Assembly (NCBI RefSeq): GCF_016508255.1
Contig: NZ_JADVKT010000005.1
Coordinates: 124,001 to 188,000 of the forward strand
DNA: 64,000 bases
Reading direction: 5' to 3'
Origin: Acinetobacter calcoaceticus
GTDB lineage: Bacteria > Pseudomonadota > Gammaproteobacteria > Pseudomonadales > Moraxellaceae
The notes under the pieces are model-generated. The model had not been told where the DNA came from. It did no database searches and saw nothing but the letters and a program-made list of their open reading frames with translations. Below, in pieces: positions 27,321 to 35,818 of this stretch. Within the stretch, counting starts at the first letter, position 1. Every line of letters starts with the position of its first letter. The translations under genes and the position numbers were made by a program.

Positions 27321-27347
27321 AACAAAGGCGCTTTAAGCGCCTTTGTT
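27321..27347. terminator. Bidirectional terminator overlapping a stop codon
   Basis: AACAAAGGCGCTT / AAGCGCCTTTGTT is a 27-base near-continuous palindrome between convergent genes. The last codons of the minus-strand gene (ending at 27333) lie inside the stem. Confidence 0.85.
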
Positions 27348-28340
27348 ATTTAAGATATTTAAGGTTTTTTCAGAATAATAAAACTTTTCTAAGTACGCAC
27401 GAGCACGGCGTCTTAAATGTCCTGTTGTGATTAATTGCTGTAGTACAGGCACAAGTAATTGAGTGATTTCATGTTTAACAAGGCTTTCGTCAATATTTAA
27501 ATCGCGAAGTAATAAGTCAAAATTACGTTCCTGATTGCGCACATACCAAGTGTAAATACCATCATGGACTTGTTGTTTTAGGTATGGCGTTTGACGAATG
27601 TGGTCCCAGATTTCATGTCCTAAACCCACAGTTTTTGATAGGTCTTGGACTTCTACATAATTTTTCAAAACAGACAGCGGCATGGTTTTAATTTTATGCC
27701 AGATATTTGCCTGAAAATGGTAGAGCTTATCATTGTCAAAATGTTGATTTAAAACACGCTCACTCATTTGACTTAATTTTAAAATATTCTTTTGCAAATA
27801 ATGATTAATCGTATCGTCTAAATTAGAGTCGGTTACTGTTTCTAAAACAGATTTTCCCATCTTCATAAAACGACCGACGCCTGGTACTCGTTTTGACATA
27901 GATTCATCTAAGTAGTCATGCATCGTTTGCTGAATCAATTGAGTCAAAAGTGCTGAAAATGCTGGATTATTGACAATCGTTTTAATGAGCTTTTTACGAT
28001 GTTCTTCTTTATTTGCAACGTATTGTGCAATTCCGTCAATTGTTAAAACAGGAATTACATCCTCAATAGTTGTACTGTCATTAGCAGGATGGATAAGTGC
28101 AAAACGAATATGTTCAGCAATCTGTTCAATCAGAAAGTCGGAAGCAGGTTTTTCTAAAACCTGTTTTTGAATGAGCTGTTGAATTTGTTCAAAAGTCCAC
28201 AGATGTTGTAATTGTCGGCTACCCAACCAATGATAAAATTGCTCAAACTCGTGTTGGATGACATTTGCCTGTGCAAATTCCTCATCTAAAAAATCTAGAT
28301 GAGCTTCAATTAGTTCTTCTATGAGTGGTTGGGTAGACAT
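27333..28340 (-). CDS. Conserved hypothetical all-helical protein
   Basis: A 335-residue soluble protein with no signal peptide or membrane helix that I do not recognise. It looks almost entirely alpha-helical, rich in Gln, Leu, Ile and His, with an acidic N terminus (IEELIEAHLDFLDEEFAQ) and a basic segment near residues 165-175 (SKRVPGVGRFMKMGKS). It is followed on the same strand by the lipase-like gene's upstream region in reverse order: the lipase-like gene lies 26 bases upstream and the two may be cotranscribed. Codon use is like the core genome. No function is proposed. Confidence 0.8.
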   Translation of the reverse strand: MSTQPLIEELIEAHLDFLDEEFAQANVIQHEFEQFYHWLGSRQLQHLWTFEQIQQLIQKQVLEKPASDFLIEQIAEHIRFALIHPANDSTTIEDVIPVLTIDGIAQYVANKEEHRKKLIKTIVNNPAFSALLTQLIQQTMHDYLDESMSKRVPGVGRFMKMGKSVLETVTDSNLDDTINHYLQKNILKLSQMSERVLNQHFDNDKLYHFQANIWHKIKTMPLSVLKNYVEVQDLSKTVGLGHEIWDHIRQTPYLKQQVHDGIYTWYVRNQERNFDLLLRDLNIDESLVKHEITQLLVPVLQQLITTGHLRRRARAYLEKFYYSEKTLNILNNKGA

Positions 28341-28366
28341 AAGGTCTCACAAGTCCAAAGTTTAAA

Positions 28367-29392
28367 TTAAGGTGTAGCTGTTTTTGTCGACTGGTTTGTT
28401 TCGACTTTCATTAAAAACGGCAAATACTGTTGAACAACCAGTTGCTCTGCTTCCAATATTGGCATATGACCAACATTTTCCAAAATCACAGGTGATTGAG
28501 CATTTTTTAAAAGTCGTTTGAGTTCATTTGCAACTTCAACATTAATAATCTTATCTTGCTTGCCCCATAAAATCAGGGTTGGTGCATCAATAGTTTTTGT
28601 TAAAACTGCAAATGAGTCAGGAGTGTAAACCTTATTCAGGGCAATCAGCTGATCAACCAGTTTTTGAGTTTGAGGTGCTTGATTAATCATGAGTTTCTCT
28701 TGGGCTTCAAGAAACTCTTTCGGGATAAATGGTGGGTTAAACATGGTTTGCTTTAGCAAATAGTTAAAGTCACCTTTTTTAGATACAAGTAGTTGTTTTA
28801 AATAAACTGGATCTTTTAAATAAATTGTATTGGCAGAACGGAAAATTCCGCCGCTATCTACTAAAAACAGACTTTTTGTTTCAAAAGGATATTGACCCGC
28901 ATAGAGAAGGGCAATAGAACCGCCGAGTGAGTGACCGGCGATATGGATTGGACCTTTTAAATTTGCAGCTTCGACAAAACGTCGTAATTTCTCAGCAAGA
29001 TTAGGAACTGAATAATCGAAATTTTGTGTAACTACAGTTTCACCGCTGCCAGGTAAATCTGGAATAATGACATGATAATTTGTCGTGAGATAGCGAGCGA
29101 CGCGGTTCCAGTTATCACGACTTCCCCCTAAACCATGGATGAGTAATAAAGTAGGTTTAGTAGTAGAACCCCCTTCACTATATGACCATGTCACATCACC
29201 AACTTTTAAACTTTTACTTTGTAGACCTGCCCAGTTTCGCTCTTGCTGCAAAATATGTTGAAAACTTACATTAAACGTATCTGCTGCCTGTGTCTGGGAA
29301 ATACCTATTACCGAGGTAAAACTAGATGCCAAGGTAAAAGCTATAGCAGCTTTTTTAAATGCAGTTTTGATCGATACGGACAGTGTGGTCAT
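28367..29392 (-). CDS. Exported alpha/beta hydrolase (lipase/esterase-like)
   Basis: A 341-residue protein with a long N-terminal signal peptide ending near TQAA. The hydrolase fold follows: oxyanion loop LLIHGLGGSRDNW, nucleophile elbow GHSLGGS, acid in WGKQDKI and His in NVGHMPILE. The region resembles lipases and esterases of Moraxella/Acinetobacter type. It probably acts on acyl esters in the periplasm or outside the cell. The unknown helical protein gene lies 26 bases downstream on the same strand; whether that protein helps lipase export or folding (like a foldase) is speculative, since it lacks a membrane anchor. Confidence 0.88.
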   Translation of the reverse strand: MTTLSVSIKTAFKKAAIAFTLASSFTSVIGISQTQAADTFNVSFQHILQQERNWAGLQSKSLKVGDVTWSYSEGGSTTKPTLLLIHGLGGSRDNWNRVARYLTTNYHVIIPDLPGSGETVVTQNFDYSVPNLAEKLRRFVEAANLKGPIHIAGHSLGGSIALLYAGQYPFETKSLFLVDSGGIFRSANTIYLKDPVYLKQLLVSKKGDFNYLLKQTMFNPPFIPKEFLEAQEKLMINQAPQTQKLVDQLIALNKVYTPDSFAVLTKTIDAPTLILWGKQDKIINVEVANELKRLLKNAQSPVILENVGHMPILEAEQLVVQQYLPFLMKVETNQSTKTATP

Positions 29393-29678
29393 AAGATTTC
29401 ATCCTTGAAGCATAAGCGAGTTGGAAAATTATTGAAAAACTTTGCCAATGAGTCATTTGCTAAACGATTAAAAGGGAGAAAATTATAGTCAATCCGAGAA
29501 CCAAAGTATGTCTATTTTTTCACTAAACAGTATAGGGTTATCTACTCATATTGGCTTAAGAACCCAATAAATATTTTAAACTCCATTCCTAGAAAGGATT
29601 TATTTTTTTGTCAGTGACATTCAAATTTTGACACATTAAAATGTTTTTTAATCTTGAAAAAAACAATGGAAATATACG

Positions 29679-30293
29679 ATGCCCACTGCGCAAGAAGTTT
29701 TAGATCGTCTGAAAGCTGGTAATCAACGATTTGTAAATGGAAATACTTCCCTTGCAAAAACCTTATCGCATCATGAACGTGCTGAAATGGCAAAGGATCA
29801 AAATCCGTTTGCGATTGTATTAGGCTGTTCAGATTCTCGTGTTCCTGCAGAAATGGTATTTGATCAAGGTCTTGGCGACTTATTTGTAATCCGTGTTGCT
29901 GGAAATGTTGTTGCTCCTTCACAAGTCGGTAGTGTTGAGTTTGCAGCCGAACGATATGATTGCCCGGTTGTTGTTGTTTTAGGACATAGTCATTGTGGCG
30001 CAATTCAAGCTACGATTGATACATTAATGAATCCTGATCAACCGCCATCATCTAACTTAATGTCGATTGTGAACCGTGTTCGCCCGTCTGTTGAAATTTT
30101 GATGCAAACTGATTTAAAGAATGATTTGAAAAAATTATCATGCCATGCAGTACGTTCAAACGTTTTTGCATCGGTTAATCAATTACGCCATGGTTCAAGT
30201 GTACTTGAAAGCTTGATTGCACAAGGTAAATTAATTGTTGTTGGTGCTGAATATTCGCTAGAAACAGGCGAAGTTACTTTTTTTGATTTCTAA
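29679..30293 (+). CDS. Beta-class carbonic anhydrase
   Basis: A 204-residue zinc enzyme that interconverts CO2 and bicarbonate. The zinc ligands are Cys50 (in GCSDSRV), His103 and Cys106 (HSHC), and the Asp52-Arg54 dyad is intact. The GDLFVIRVAGN and SVEFAAERY segments are typical of the Can/CynT group. It starts at ATG 29679 after an A-rich leader and is monocistronic. Such enzymes supply bicarbonate for carboxylations when CO2 is scarce. I do not choose between the names can and cynT; no cynS is adjacent. Confidence 0.94.
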   Translation: MPTAQEVLDRLKAGNQRFVNGNTSLAKTLSHHERAEMAKDQNPFAIVLGCSDSRVPAEMVFDQGLGDLFVIRVAGNVVAPSQVGSVEFAAERYDCPVVVVLGHSHCGAIQATIDTLMNPDQPPSSNLMSIVNRVRPSVEILMQTDLKNDLKKLSCHAVRSNVFASVNQLRHGSSVLESLIAQGKLIVVGAEYSLETGEVTFFDF

Positions 30294-30314
30294 AAATTAA
30301 AAATGAGAAAAATG

Positions 30315-30337
30315 AAAGGTGCCTATAGGGCACCTTT
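30315..30337. terminator. Terminator overlapping the tesA stop codon
   Basis: AAAGGTGCC / GGCACCTTT, a 9-bp stem with a 5-base loop, between the convergent carbonic anhydrase and tesA genes; the tesA stop (30323-30325) is in the loop/stem edge. Confidence 0.85.
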
Positions 30338-30946
30338 TATGTATGGATAAGCAAGATTAAGTAGTTTTGATTGTGCTTGTGTATTTGGGTGAATCAAGTC
30401 ATTTTGCATCAGCTGTTTTTGACCTGCGACACCCTCTAAGAAAAATGGTAGTAATTTTACCTGATATTTTTGACTTACAACTTTATAGTTGTTTTCAAAA
30501 GCTTTACTGTAAGCCGTGCCATAATTTGGTGGAATTTTCATACCCAAAATAACAACTTGTGCTTTTTGTTTCTGACTTAATTGAATGAGCTGAGTTAGAT
30601 TATTTTGAATCATTTGAGGGGGTTGCCCGCGTAAACCATCATTTCCTCCTAATTCAATCACGACCACATTTGGCTTATAGGTCTGTAAAAGCTTCGGTAA
30701 TCTCGCTAATGCTCCACTTGTTGTTTCCCCACTAACACTTGCATTGACCACTTTGTGCTGTTTGGGATACTGTTGATCTAAACGCTTTTGTAGTAATTGT
30801 ACCCAACCTTGTTTGGGATCAATTCCGTAACCGGCACTAATACTATCTCCTAAAATTAAAATAGTTTTCGCCGATACAAGCATGGGCAGAATACTCAATG
30901 AGATGAGCATGATGCTTTTAGAACCAATCAAAAAAGATTTATACAT
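30323..30946 (-). CDS. tesA: Periplasmic SGNH esterase/thioesterase I (TesA)
   Basis: A 207-residue exported GDSL enzyme: signal peptide ending near VSA (residue 26), block I GDSISAGYG (nucleophile Ser35), block III GGNDGLRG and block V DLIHPN with the catalytic Asp and His. TesA of E. coli is the same protein known as thioesterase I, protease I and lysophospholipase L1. Its placement divergent from ybbA-ybbP, as in E. coli, supports the call. Physiologically it hydrolyses acyl esters such as lysophospholipids in the periplasm. Confidence 0.93.
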   Translation of the reverse strand: MYKSFLIGSKSIMLISLSILPMLVSAKTILILGDSISAGYGIDPKQGWVQLLQKRLDQQYPKQHKVVNASVSGETTSGALARLPKLLQTYKPNVVVIELGGNDGLRGQPPQMIQNNLTQLIQLSQKQKAQVVILGMKIPPNYGTAYSKAFENNYKVVSQKYQVKLLPFFLEGVAGQKQLMQNDLIHPNTQAQSKLLNLAYPYIKGAL

Positions 30947-30990
30947 TTGTACTTCGACCCTGATTCTGAATACATAGGACTTTTGACATC

Positions 30991-31683
30991 ATGCCACAAC
31001 CCATCATTGCTGCCCATCAAGTTACACAAACTATTCAGATCAACCAAAATCAGTTTACGATTTTAAAAGATATCGATTTAGAGGTTTATGAAGGTGAGCA
31101 GGTGGCGATTACTGGGCGTTCTGGCTCAGGTAAATCGACCTTGTTGGGAATTTTGGCTACTTTAGATCAGCCATCAGAGGGAGAGATTTGGTTGTGTGGT
31201 CAAGCAGTTCATCACTTAACTGAAGAACAACGTGCCCAGATTCGAATGCAGCATATTGGTTTTGTATTTCAGTCTTTTCAACTTTTACCTCAGTTGAGTG
31301 CACTTGAAAATGTCATGTTGCCCTTAAGATTACGCAAAGATTTTGATTATAAAACGGTTGAGAAAAAAGCCTTAGATTGGTTACATAGAGTAGGGCTTAG
31401 TCGTCAGGTAGAGCAAACTCCTAAAGTCTTATCGGGAGGGGAGCAGCAACGTGTGGCAATTGCACGGGCACTCATTGCAGAGCCACAAATTATTTTTGCG
31501 GATGAACCTACCGGAAATTTAGATGGACAAACAGCACAGGAAATTGAAACCCTACTCTTTGATTTAAACCGAGAGTTAGGTACGACTCTTATTTTGGTTA
31601 CTCACGACCATAATTTAGCGGCCCTTTGTCAGCGTCATATTGAATTAGATGATGGTCGCTTAAAGATGGTACAGGGTGGTTAA
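30991..31683 (+). CDS. ybbA: ABC transporter ATP-binding protein YbbA
   Basis: A 230-residue ATPase of the LolD/MacB type: Walker A GRSGSGKST (42-50), Q-loop near FVFQSF, signature LSGGEQQR (147-154), Walker B IIFADEP and the H-loop LVTHD. It pairs with the large permease immediately downstream, whose ATG follows its stop codon with no gap. YbbA-YbbP are thought to work with TesA in moving hydrophobic molecules out of or within the envelope; the substrate is not firmly known. Confidence 0.93.
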   Translation: MPQPIIAAHQVTQTIQINQNQFTILKDIDLEVYEGEQVAITGRSGSGKSTLLGILATLDQPSEGEIWLCGQAVHHLTEEQRAQIRMQHIGFVFQSFQLLPQLSALENVMLPLRLRKDFDYKTVEKKALDWLHRVGLSRQVEQTPKVLSGGEQQRVAIARALIAEPQIIFADEPTGNLDGQTAQEIETLLFDLNRELGTTLILVTHDHNLAALCQRHIELDDGRLKMVQGG

Positions 31684-34149
31684 ATGATGCGTAATCTTCT
31701 AAAACCACTTTTACTTCAAAGTTTCCGCACGGGTGGTCTGTATCTACTTATTATTGCTCTATCACTTGCGATTAGTGCGACAACCGCTCTTAAATTTAGT
31801 AATGACCAAGTTAAAAATGCGGTAAGTCTGCAAGCCTCTCAAATGTTAGGTGCTGATTTAGTTCTTTCAAATAACGAACCAATAGAGGGAGCATGGAATA
31901 AAAAGGCGCAGCAGCTTGGCTTAAAGCAAACCAATGTCACTATGTTTAGTTCTATGGCACACACTCAAGATCAGTTTGTCATGGTCAATGTAAAAGCGAT
32001 AGAGCCTTTATTTCCACTAAGAGGGCAGCTTGAGATTGCTCCTCATACTAAAGGCATTCGGTCTGGAGACGTCTGGCTAAGTCAGAGAGCGGCCGATTTA
32101 CTGAAAGTAAAATTAGGAGATATCGTTTCCATCGCAGATGGCACTTTCCGTTTTACTGGCGTGATTGTGCATGATTCAAATCAGGAACTCGGTTTTTCAG
32201 GCTTTTCTCCAACGGTTATCATTCATCAAGCTGATATTGCTAAAACCCATGCGATTCAGACTGGAAGCAGGATTGACTATCGTTTATTAATGGCAGGTAA
32301 CTCTGAACAGGTTCAGACTTTTTCTAAGCAGTTTAAACAGCAGCATCAAGCTAAGAATAAAGAATTAGATGAAACAGCTGGTTTGCGGTTACGTGATGCC
32401 AGTGAATCGAACAATAGGTTATTACGTCCGCTTGAAAACCTCGATACCTTTTTGCAATTGGCCAATATTTTAACGATTTTATTATGTGGTATTGCCATTG
32501 CTTTAACGAGTCAAAGATATGTACAACAAAACCAAGATCATATTGCGCTGATCAGATGCTTGGGAGCAAGTAAGCTCCAAATCTTATTGGCGTATATAGG
32601 GCTGCTTGGTATTGTCAGTGCGATTTCAATTGTTTTGGGCAGTTTATTAGGTTTGATCATGGGTTATGGCCTGCTTCAGCTTATGCTGCAATTAATTCCT
32701 CAATTAGAATTAAGTTTTTCAGTCATACCACTTTTAGTGGGGCCTTTACCGATTGCCATTTTTACCAGCGTAATTGTACTGCTTGGATTTATTCTGCCAA
32801 GTATTTGGGAGCTTTTAAATACGCCTCCAATTCGAGTTATTCGTGAGCAAGCAAAATCTCGGAAATCTTTATTTTTTATGTTCTTTGCTGGTATTAGCAG
32901 CTTGATTGTTTTTAGTTTGGTTCTAAGTGAAAACTTGATGCTCAGCATTATGGTTTTGGCTGCGATTATCGTTCTTTGTATTTTGCTGTATACAGCTGTT
33001 TGGCTCTTGCTTCGTAGTTTAAAAAAGATGAAAAATCGTTTGTCTTTTTATATTCGTTCGCCCTCGCAAAGTGCCTTACAAATTACTGCACTGGCTTTAG
33101 GCCTAAGCCTCATTACTGTGTTAAGCGTATTAAGAACAGATTTATTACAGCGTTGGCAGCAACAACTTCCTGAAGGAACCCCGAATCAATTTGTTTATGG
33201 TCTACCACCTTTCGATTTAAAAGCTTTTGAGCAGCAGTTAAAGCAAAATGGTTGGCAAGGTACGCCTTTATATCCAAATATTCGTGGTCGATTGCTCGCA
33301 AAAAATGATGTGCCTTTTTCTGAAGAAGCCATAAAGCAAAATAATTCTTTGCGTCGTGAATTAAATTTAACTCAGTCGAATCAATTACCGAATGACAATG
33401 CAATTACAAAGGGGCAGGCTCAGTTTAATAGTGTTGGACAAGTTTCAGTCGAGGCAAAAACTGCTGAAAGTCTAGACATTCAAATTGGAGATAAGCTGAT
33501 TTTTAGTTTGCCGGAAGGCACATTACAGGCCAAAGTTGTTAATTTTCGAAGCGTAGAGTGGGAAAGTTTTAGTCCTAACTTTTTCTTTATTTTTTCACCT
33601 AAAACGTTAGATGAAAATGCTGGAAGTTATTTGGGTAGTTTTTATGTTCCTAAGCAAGAACAGCCCAAAATGATCAATATTATTCAGCAGTTTTCGAATA
33701 CTGTCTTTATTGATGTTGACCGTATTTTGGATGAAGTAAAACGCTTAATGAATGTATTAGTCAAAATTGTGACTGTACTCGCGGCTTTGGTCGGTTTTTC
33801 TGGGGTATTAGTACTGATTGCTTGTTTAAATCTATTAATGGATGAGCGCCGCCGTGAAGTTGCTTTACTACGTTCATTTGGTTTATCAAAAAATAAAATG
33901 AAGCAAATGCTCAGTTTTGAGATTGGGTTTTTAGGGCTTTTAGCAGGCATTATTGCCTGCTGTTTTGCTGAAGTAATTAGTGCGATTGCAAGTTATAAAA
34001 TGAATATGGCCTTACAGTGGCATTTAGAAATATGGCTAATTTTGCCTCTTTCAATGATGTTGATTTGTGCCCTTATTGGTCGATATCGACTCGGTTATCT
34101 TTGCAACTTACCGCCTTTGCAAAGTTTAAGAGAACTGAACCAGATTTAA
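31684..34149 (+). CDS. ybbP: ABC transporter permease YbbP (MacB/FtsX type)
   Basis: An 821-residue membrane protein with an N-terminal membrane anchor, a large periplasmic domain (about 40-245), a first FtsX-like block of helices (about 255-375) ending in NTPPIRVIREQ, then further helices (about 395-445), a second periplasmic domain and a final FtsX block (about 690-810) with MDERRREVALLRSFGLSKNK. This is the YbbP layout. It forms the permease of the YbbA complex in the inner membrane. The convergent rhomboid gene ends one base beyond it, so the two 3' ends touch without a spacer. Confidence 0.93.
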   Translation: MMRNLLKPLLLQSFRTGGLYLLIIALSLAISATTALKFSNDQVKNAVSLQASQMLGADLVLSNNEPIEGAWNKKAQQLGLKQTNVTMFSSMAHTQDQFVMVNVKAIEPLFPLRGQLEIAPHTKGIRSGDVWLSQRAADLLKVKLGDIVSIADGTFRFTGVIVHDSNQELGFSGFSPTVIIHQADIAKTHAIQTGSRIDYRLLMAGNSEQVQTFSKQFKQQHQAKNKELDETAGLRLRDASESNNRLLRPLENLDTFLQLANILTILLCGIAIALTSQRYVQQNQDHIALIRCLGASKLQILLAYIGLLGIVSAISIVLGSLLGLIMGYGLLQLMLQLIPQLELSFSVIPLLVGPLPIAIFTSVIVLLGFILPSIWELLNTPPIRVIREQAKSRKSLFFMFFAGISSLIVFSLVLSENLMLSIMVLAAIIVLCILLYTAVWLLLRSLKKMKNRLSFYIRSPSQSALQITALALGLSLITVLSVLRTDLLQRWQQQLPEGTPNQFVYGLPPFDLKAFEQQLKQNGWQGTPLYPNIRGRLLAKNDVPFSEEAIKQNNSLRRELNLTQSNQLPNDNAITKGQAQFNSVGQVSVEAKTAESLDIQIGDKLIFSLPEGTLQAKVVNFRSVEWESFSPNFFFIFSPKTLDENAGSYLGSFYVPKQEQPKMINIIQQFSNTVFIDVDRILDEVKRLMNVLVKIVTVLAALVGFSGVLVLIACLNLLMDERRREVALLRSFGLSKNKMKQMLSFEIGFLGLLAGIIACCFAEVISAIASYKMNMALQWHLEIWLILPLSMMLICALIGRYRLGYLCNLPPLQSLRELNQI

Positions 34150-34150
34150 A

Positions 34151-34960
34151 TTAGGGAAGCATCTCAGGGTTTTGAATCAAAATTTCATGCCAAAGTGGAA
34201 ATAGTGGTGAATTGAGTTGATTACAGTAGATATAGAATCCGGTAGTTATCAAAAAGGCTCCCAAAACACCTAAAAATTTTAAGGTCGTACTAAGTTTAGT
34301 ACGATAACTTAAATACCAAATCAGGGCGAGAAATGCGCCAATAATCATCCCGCCGACATGGGCAGCATTATTAATTCCTGTGGCGACAAAACCGAAAATA
34401 AGGTTAATCGCCATAATCATTAATAATGCTTTCTTGTCTAGTAGGTAGGCTTGATGAGGCAATGGTGGAAATAATGAAAGAACAGTTAACGCTGCACCTA
34501 GTCCCATCACGGCGCCTGAAGCGCCTGCACTTACATGGGGAAGTAAGCTCTGATCGAAATGTTGTAGTAGTTCATGCCCATGTTGAATGTTGATATAGCT
34601 ACTTAAAAGGCTGCCAAATAGGCCAGCAAGCAAATATAGGCCTATAAAATATAGTCGGCCAAATAATGCTTCAGCTACATTACCAAAAACATATAAGGCC
34701 CACATGTTGAGCATAAGGTGAATGATACCAAAATGGAAAAACATGCTGGTAAATAAACGTTCTGGCTGCCCAGAAAAAGTAAGTGGTGTAAAATCTGCTC
34801 CCCAATGAAGGGCATCTTTTATAGCGGGGTCACTAATATCGACACCGGATACAATTTGCCAGATAAACAAAGCGACATTAATCGAGATTAGTAAGGCGGT
34901 CAGCCACCAAGTTTGTACATTGAGTTTACGATTAATGTGCGGAGGCTGATATTGAGTCAT
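34151..34960 (-). CDS. Rhomboid-family intramembrane serine protease
   Basis: A 269-residue protein with about seven membrane segments, one more than the shorter rhomboid at 23462. Catalytic residues are Ser148 in GASGA and His201 in NNAAHVGG; the L1 loop and TM2 element read FFHFGIIHLMLNMWALY. An additional N-terminal cytoplasmic arm and a C-terminal TM are present. Substrate unknown. The two rhomboids in this window share the core motifs but little else by eye, so they are not a recent duplication. Confidence 0.92.
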   Translation of the reverse strand: MTQYQPPHINRKLNVQTWWLTALLISINVALFIWQIVSGVDISDPAIKDALHWGADFTPLTFSGQPERLFTSMFFHFGIIHLMLNMWALYVFGNVAEALFGRLYFIGLYLLAGLFGSLLSSYINIQHGHELLQHFDQSLLPHVSAGASGAVMGLGAALTVLSLFPPLPHQAYLLDKKALLMIMAINLIFGFVATGINNAAHVGGMIIGAFLALIWYLSYRTKLSTTLKFLGVLGAFLITTGFYIYCNQLNSPLFPLWHEILIQNPEMLP

Positions 34961-35036
34961 GCTATGCTTTTGTTATATATGAACATGCTTTACAGCTTAA
35001 CATGAAAAAAGTTGAATACAGGAGATCAGGACGAAC

Positions 35037-35714
35037 ATGAAAGCTTTTATTGTTCGCGTGTTGTTAATTTTTATTGGGGCGATTCTCCTTATTCAGCTTT
35101 GGATTTTTTCAAGTTTGGTCTGGTGGCGTACACATGAAGTGGATACCACCATGTTTATGCGGATTGATTATTGGTCTGATACTTCTAAACCAATTATTCA
35201 TGAATGGCGTGACTATGATGATATTAGCGACAATTTCAAGCATGCTATTTTAGCGGGTGAAGACGCAAAATTTATTCATCATCATGGGTTTGACTGGAAT
35301 GGTATTCGTTTTGCACTCGAGCGCAATAATGAAGAGGGAGAAGTGGTTGCTGGCGGTTCTACAGTCTCTCAGCAATTAGCAAAAAATTTATTTTTATATA
35401 ATAAACGTTCTTTCATTCGTAAGGGCCAAGAAACTCTAGCCACATGGATGATGGAGCGGATGTGGTCAAAACACCGAATTCTTGAGGTATATATGAACTC
35501 GGTTGAATTTGGCAAAAATCTGTATGGTGTTGAAGCCGCTGCTCAATATTATTATGGTAAAAGTGCCAAAAGCCTAACGCGAGAACAAGCTGCCTTTTTA
35601 GCAGCGTTATTGCCTGATCCGAAATATTATCAAGATCATCATGATGATCGTAAACTACAATATAGAAAACGCGTTATTTTACGTTATATGAATAGCACCC
35701 CAATTCCTGAATAA
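35037..35714 (+). CDS. mtgA: Monofunctional peptidoglycan glycosyltransferase
   Basis: A 225-residue GT51 enzyme that polymerises lipid II into glycan strands. One N-terminal membrane helix (about 5-28) anchors it in the inner membrane. The family motifs are present: [12 protein letters not shown] with catalytic Glu75, [15 protein letters not shown] near 106-120, and [19 protein letters not shown]. There is no transpeptidase domain, so it is monofunctional. The length matches MtgA. It is a single gene ahead of ppk1. Confidence 0.95.
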   Translation: MKAFIVRVLLIFIGAILLIQLWIFSSLVWWRTHEVDTTMFMRIDYWSDTSKPIIHEWRDYDDISDNFKHAILAGEDAKFIHHHGFDWNGIRFALERNNEEGEVVAGGSTVSQQLAKNLFLYNKRSFIRKGQETLATWMMERMWSKHRILEVYMNSVEFGKNLYGVEAAAQYYYGKSAKSLTREQAAFLAALLPDPKYYQDHHDDRKLQYRKRVILRYMNSTPIPE

Positions 35715-35818
35715 TGCTGTGTTAAAGATGTGTTATTTTTTTAGTTTTTATCAAATTGACATAATTTTGAAGCATACTGATTGATAGAGATTTTGGTTGG
35801 AAAGAGATAGAGTTAGAC

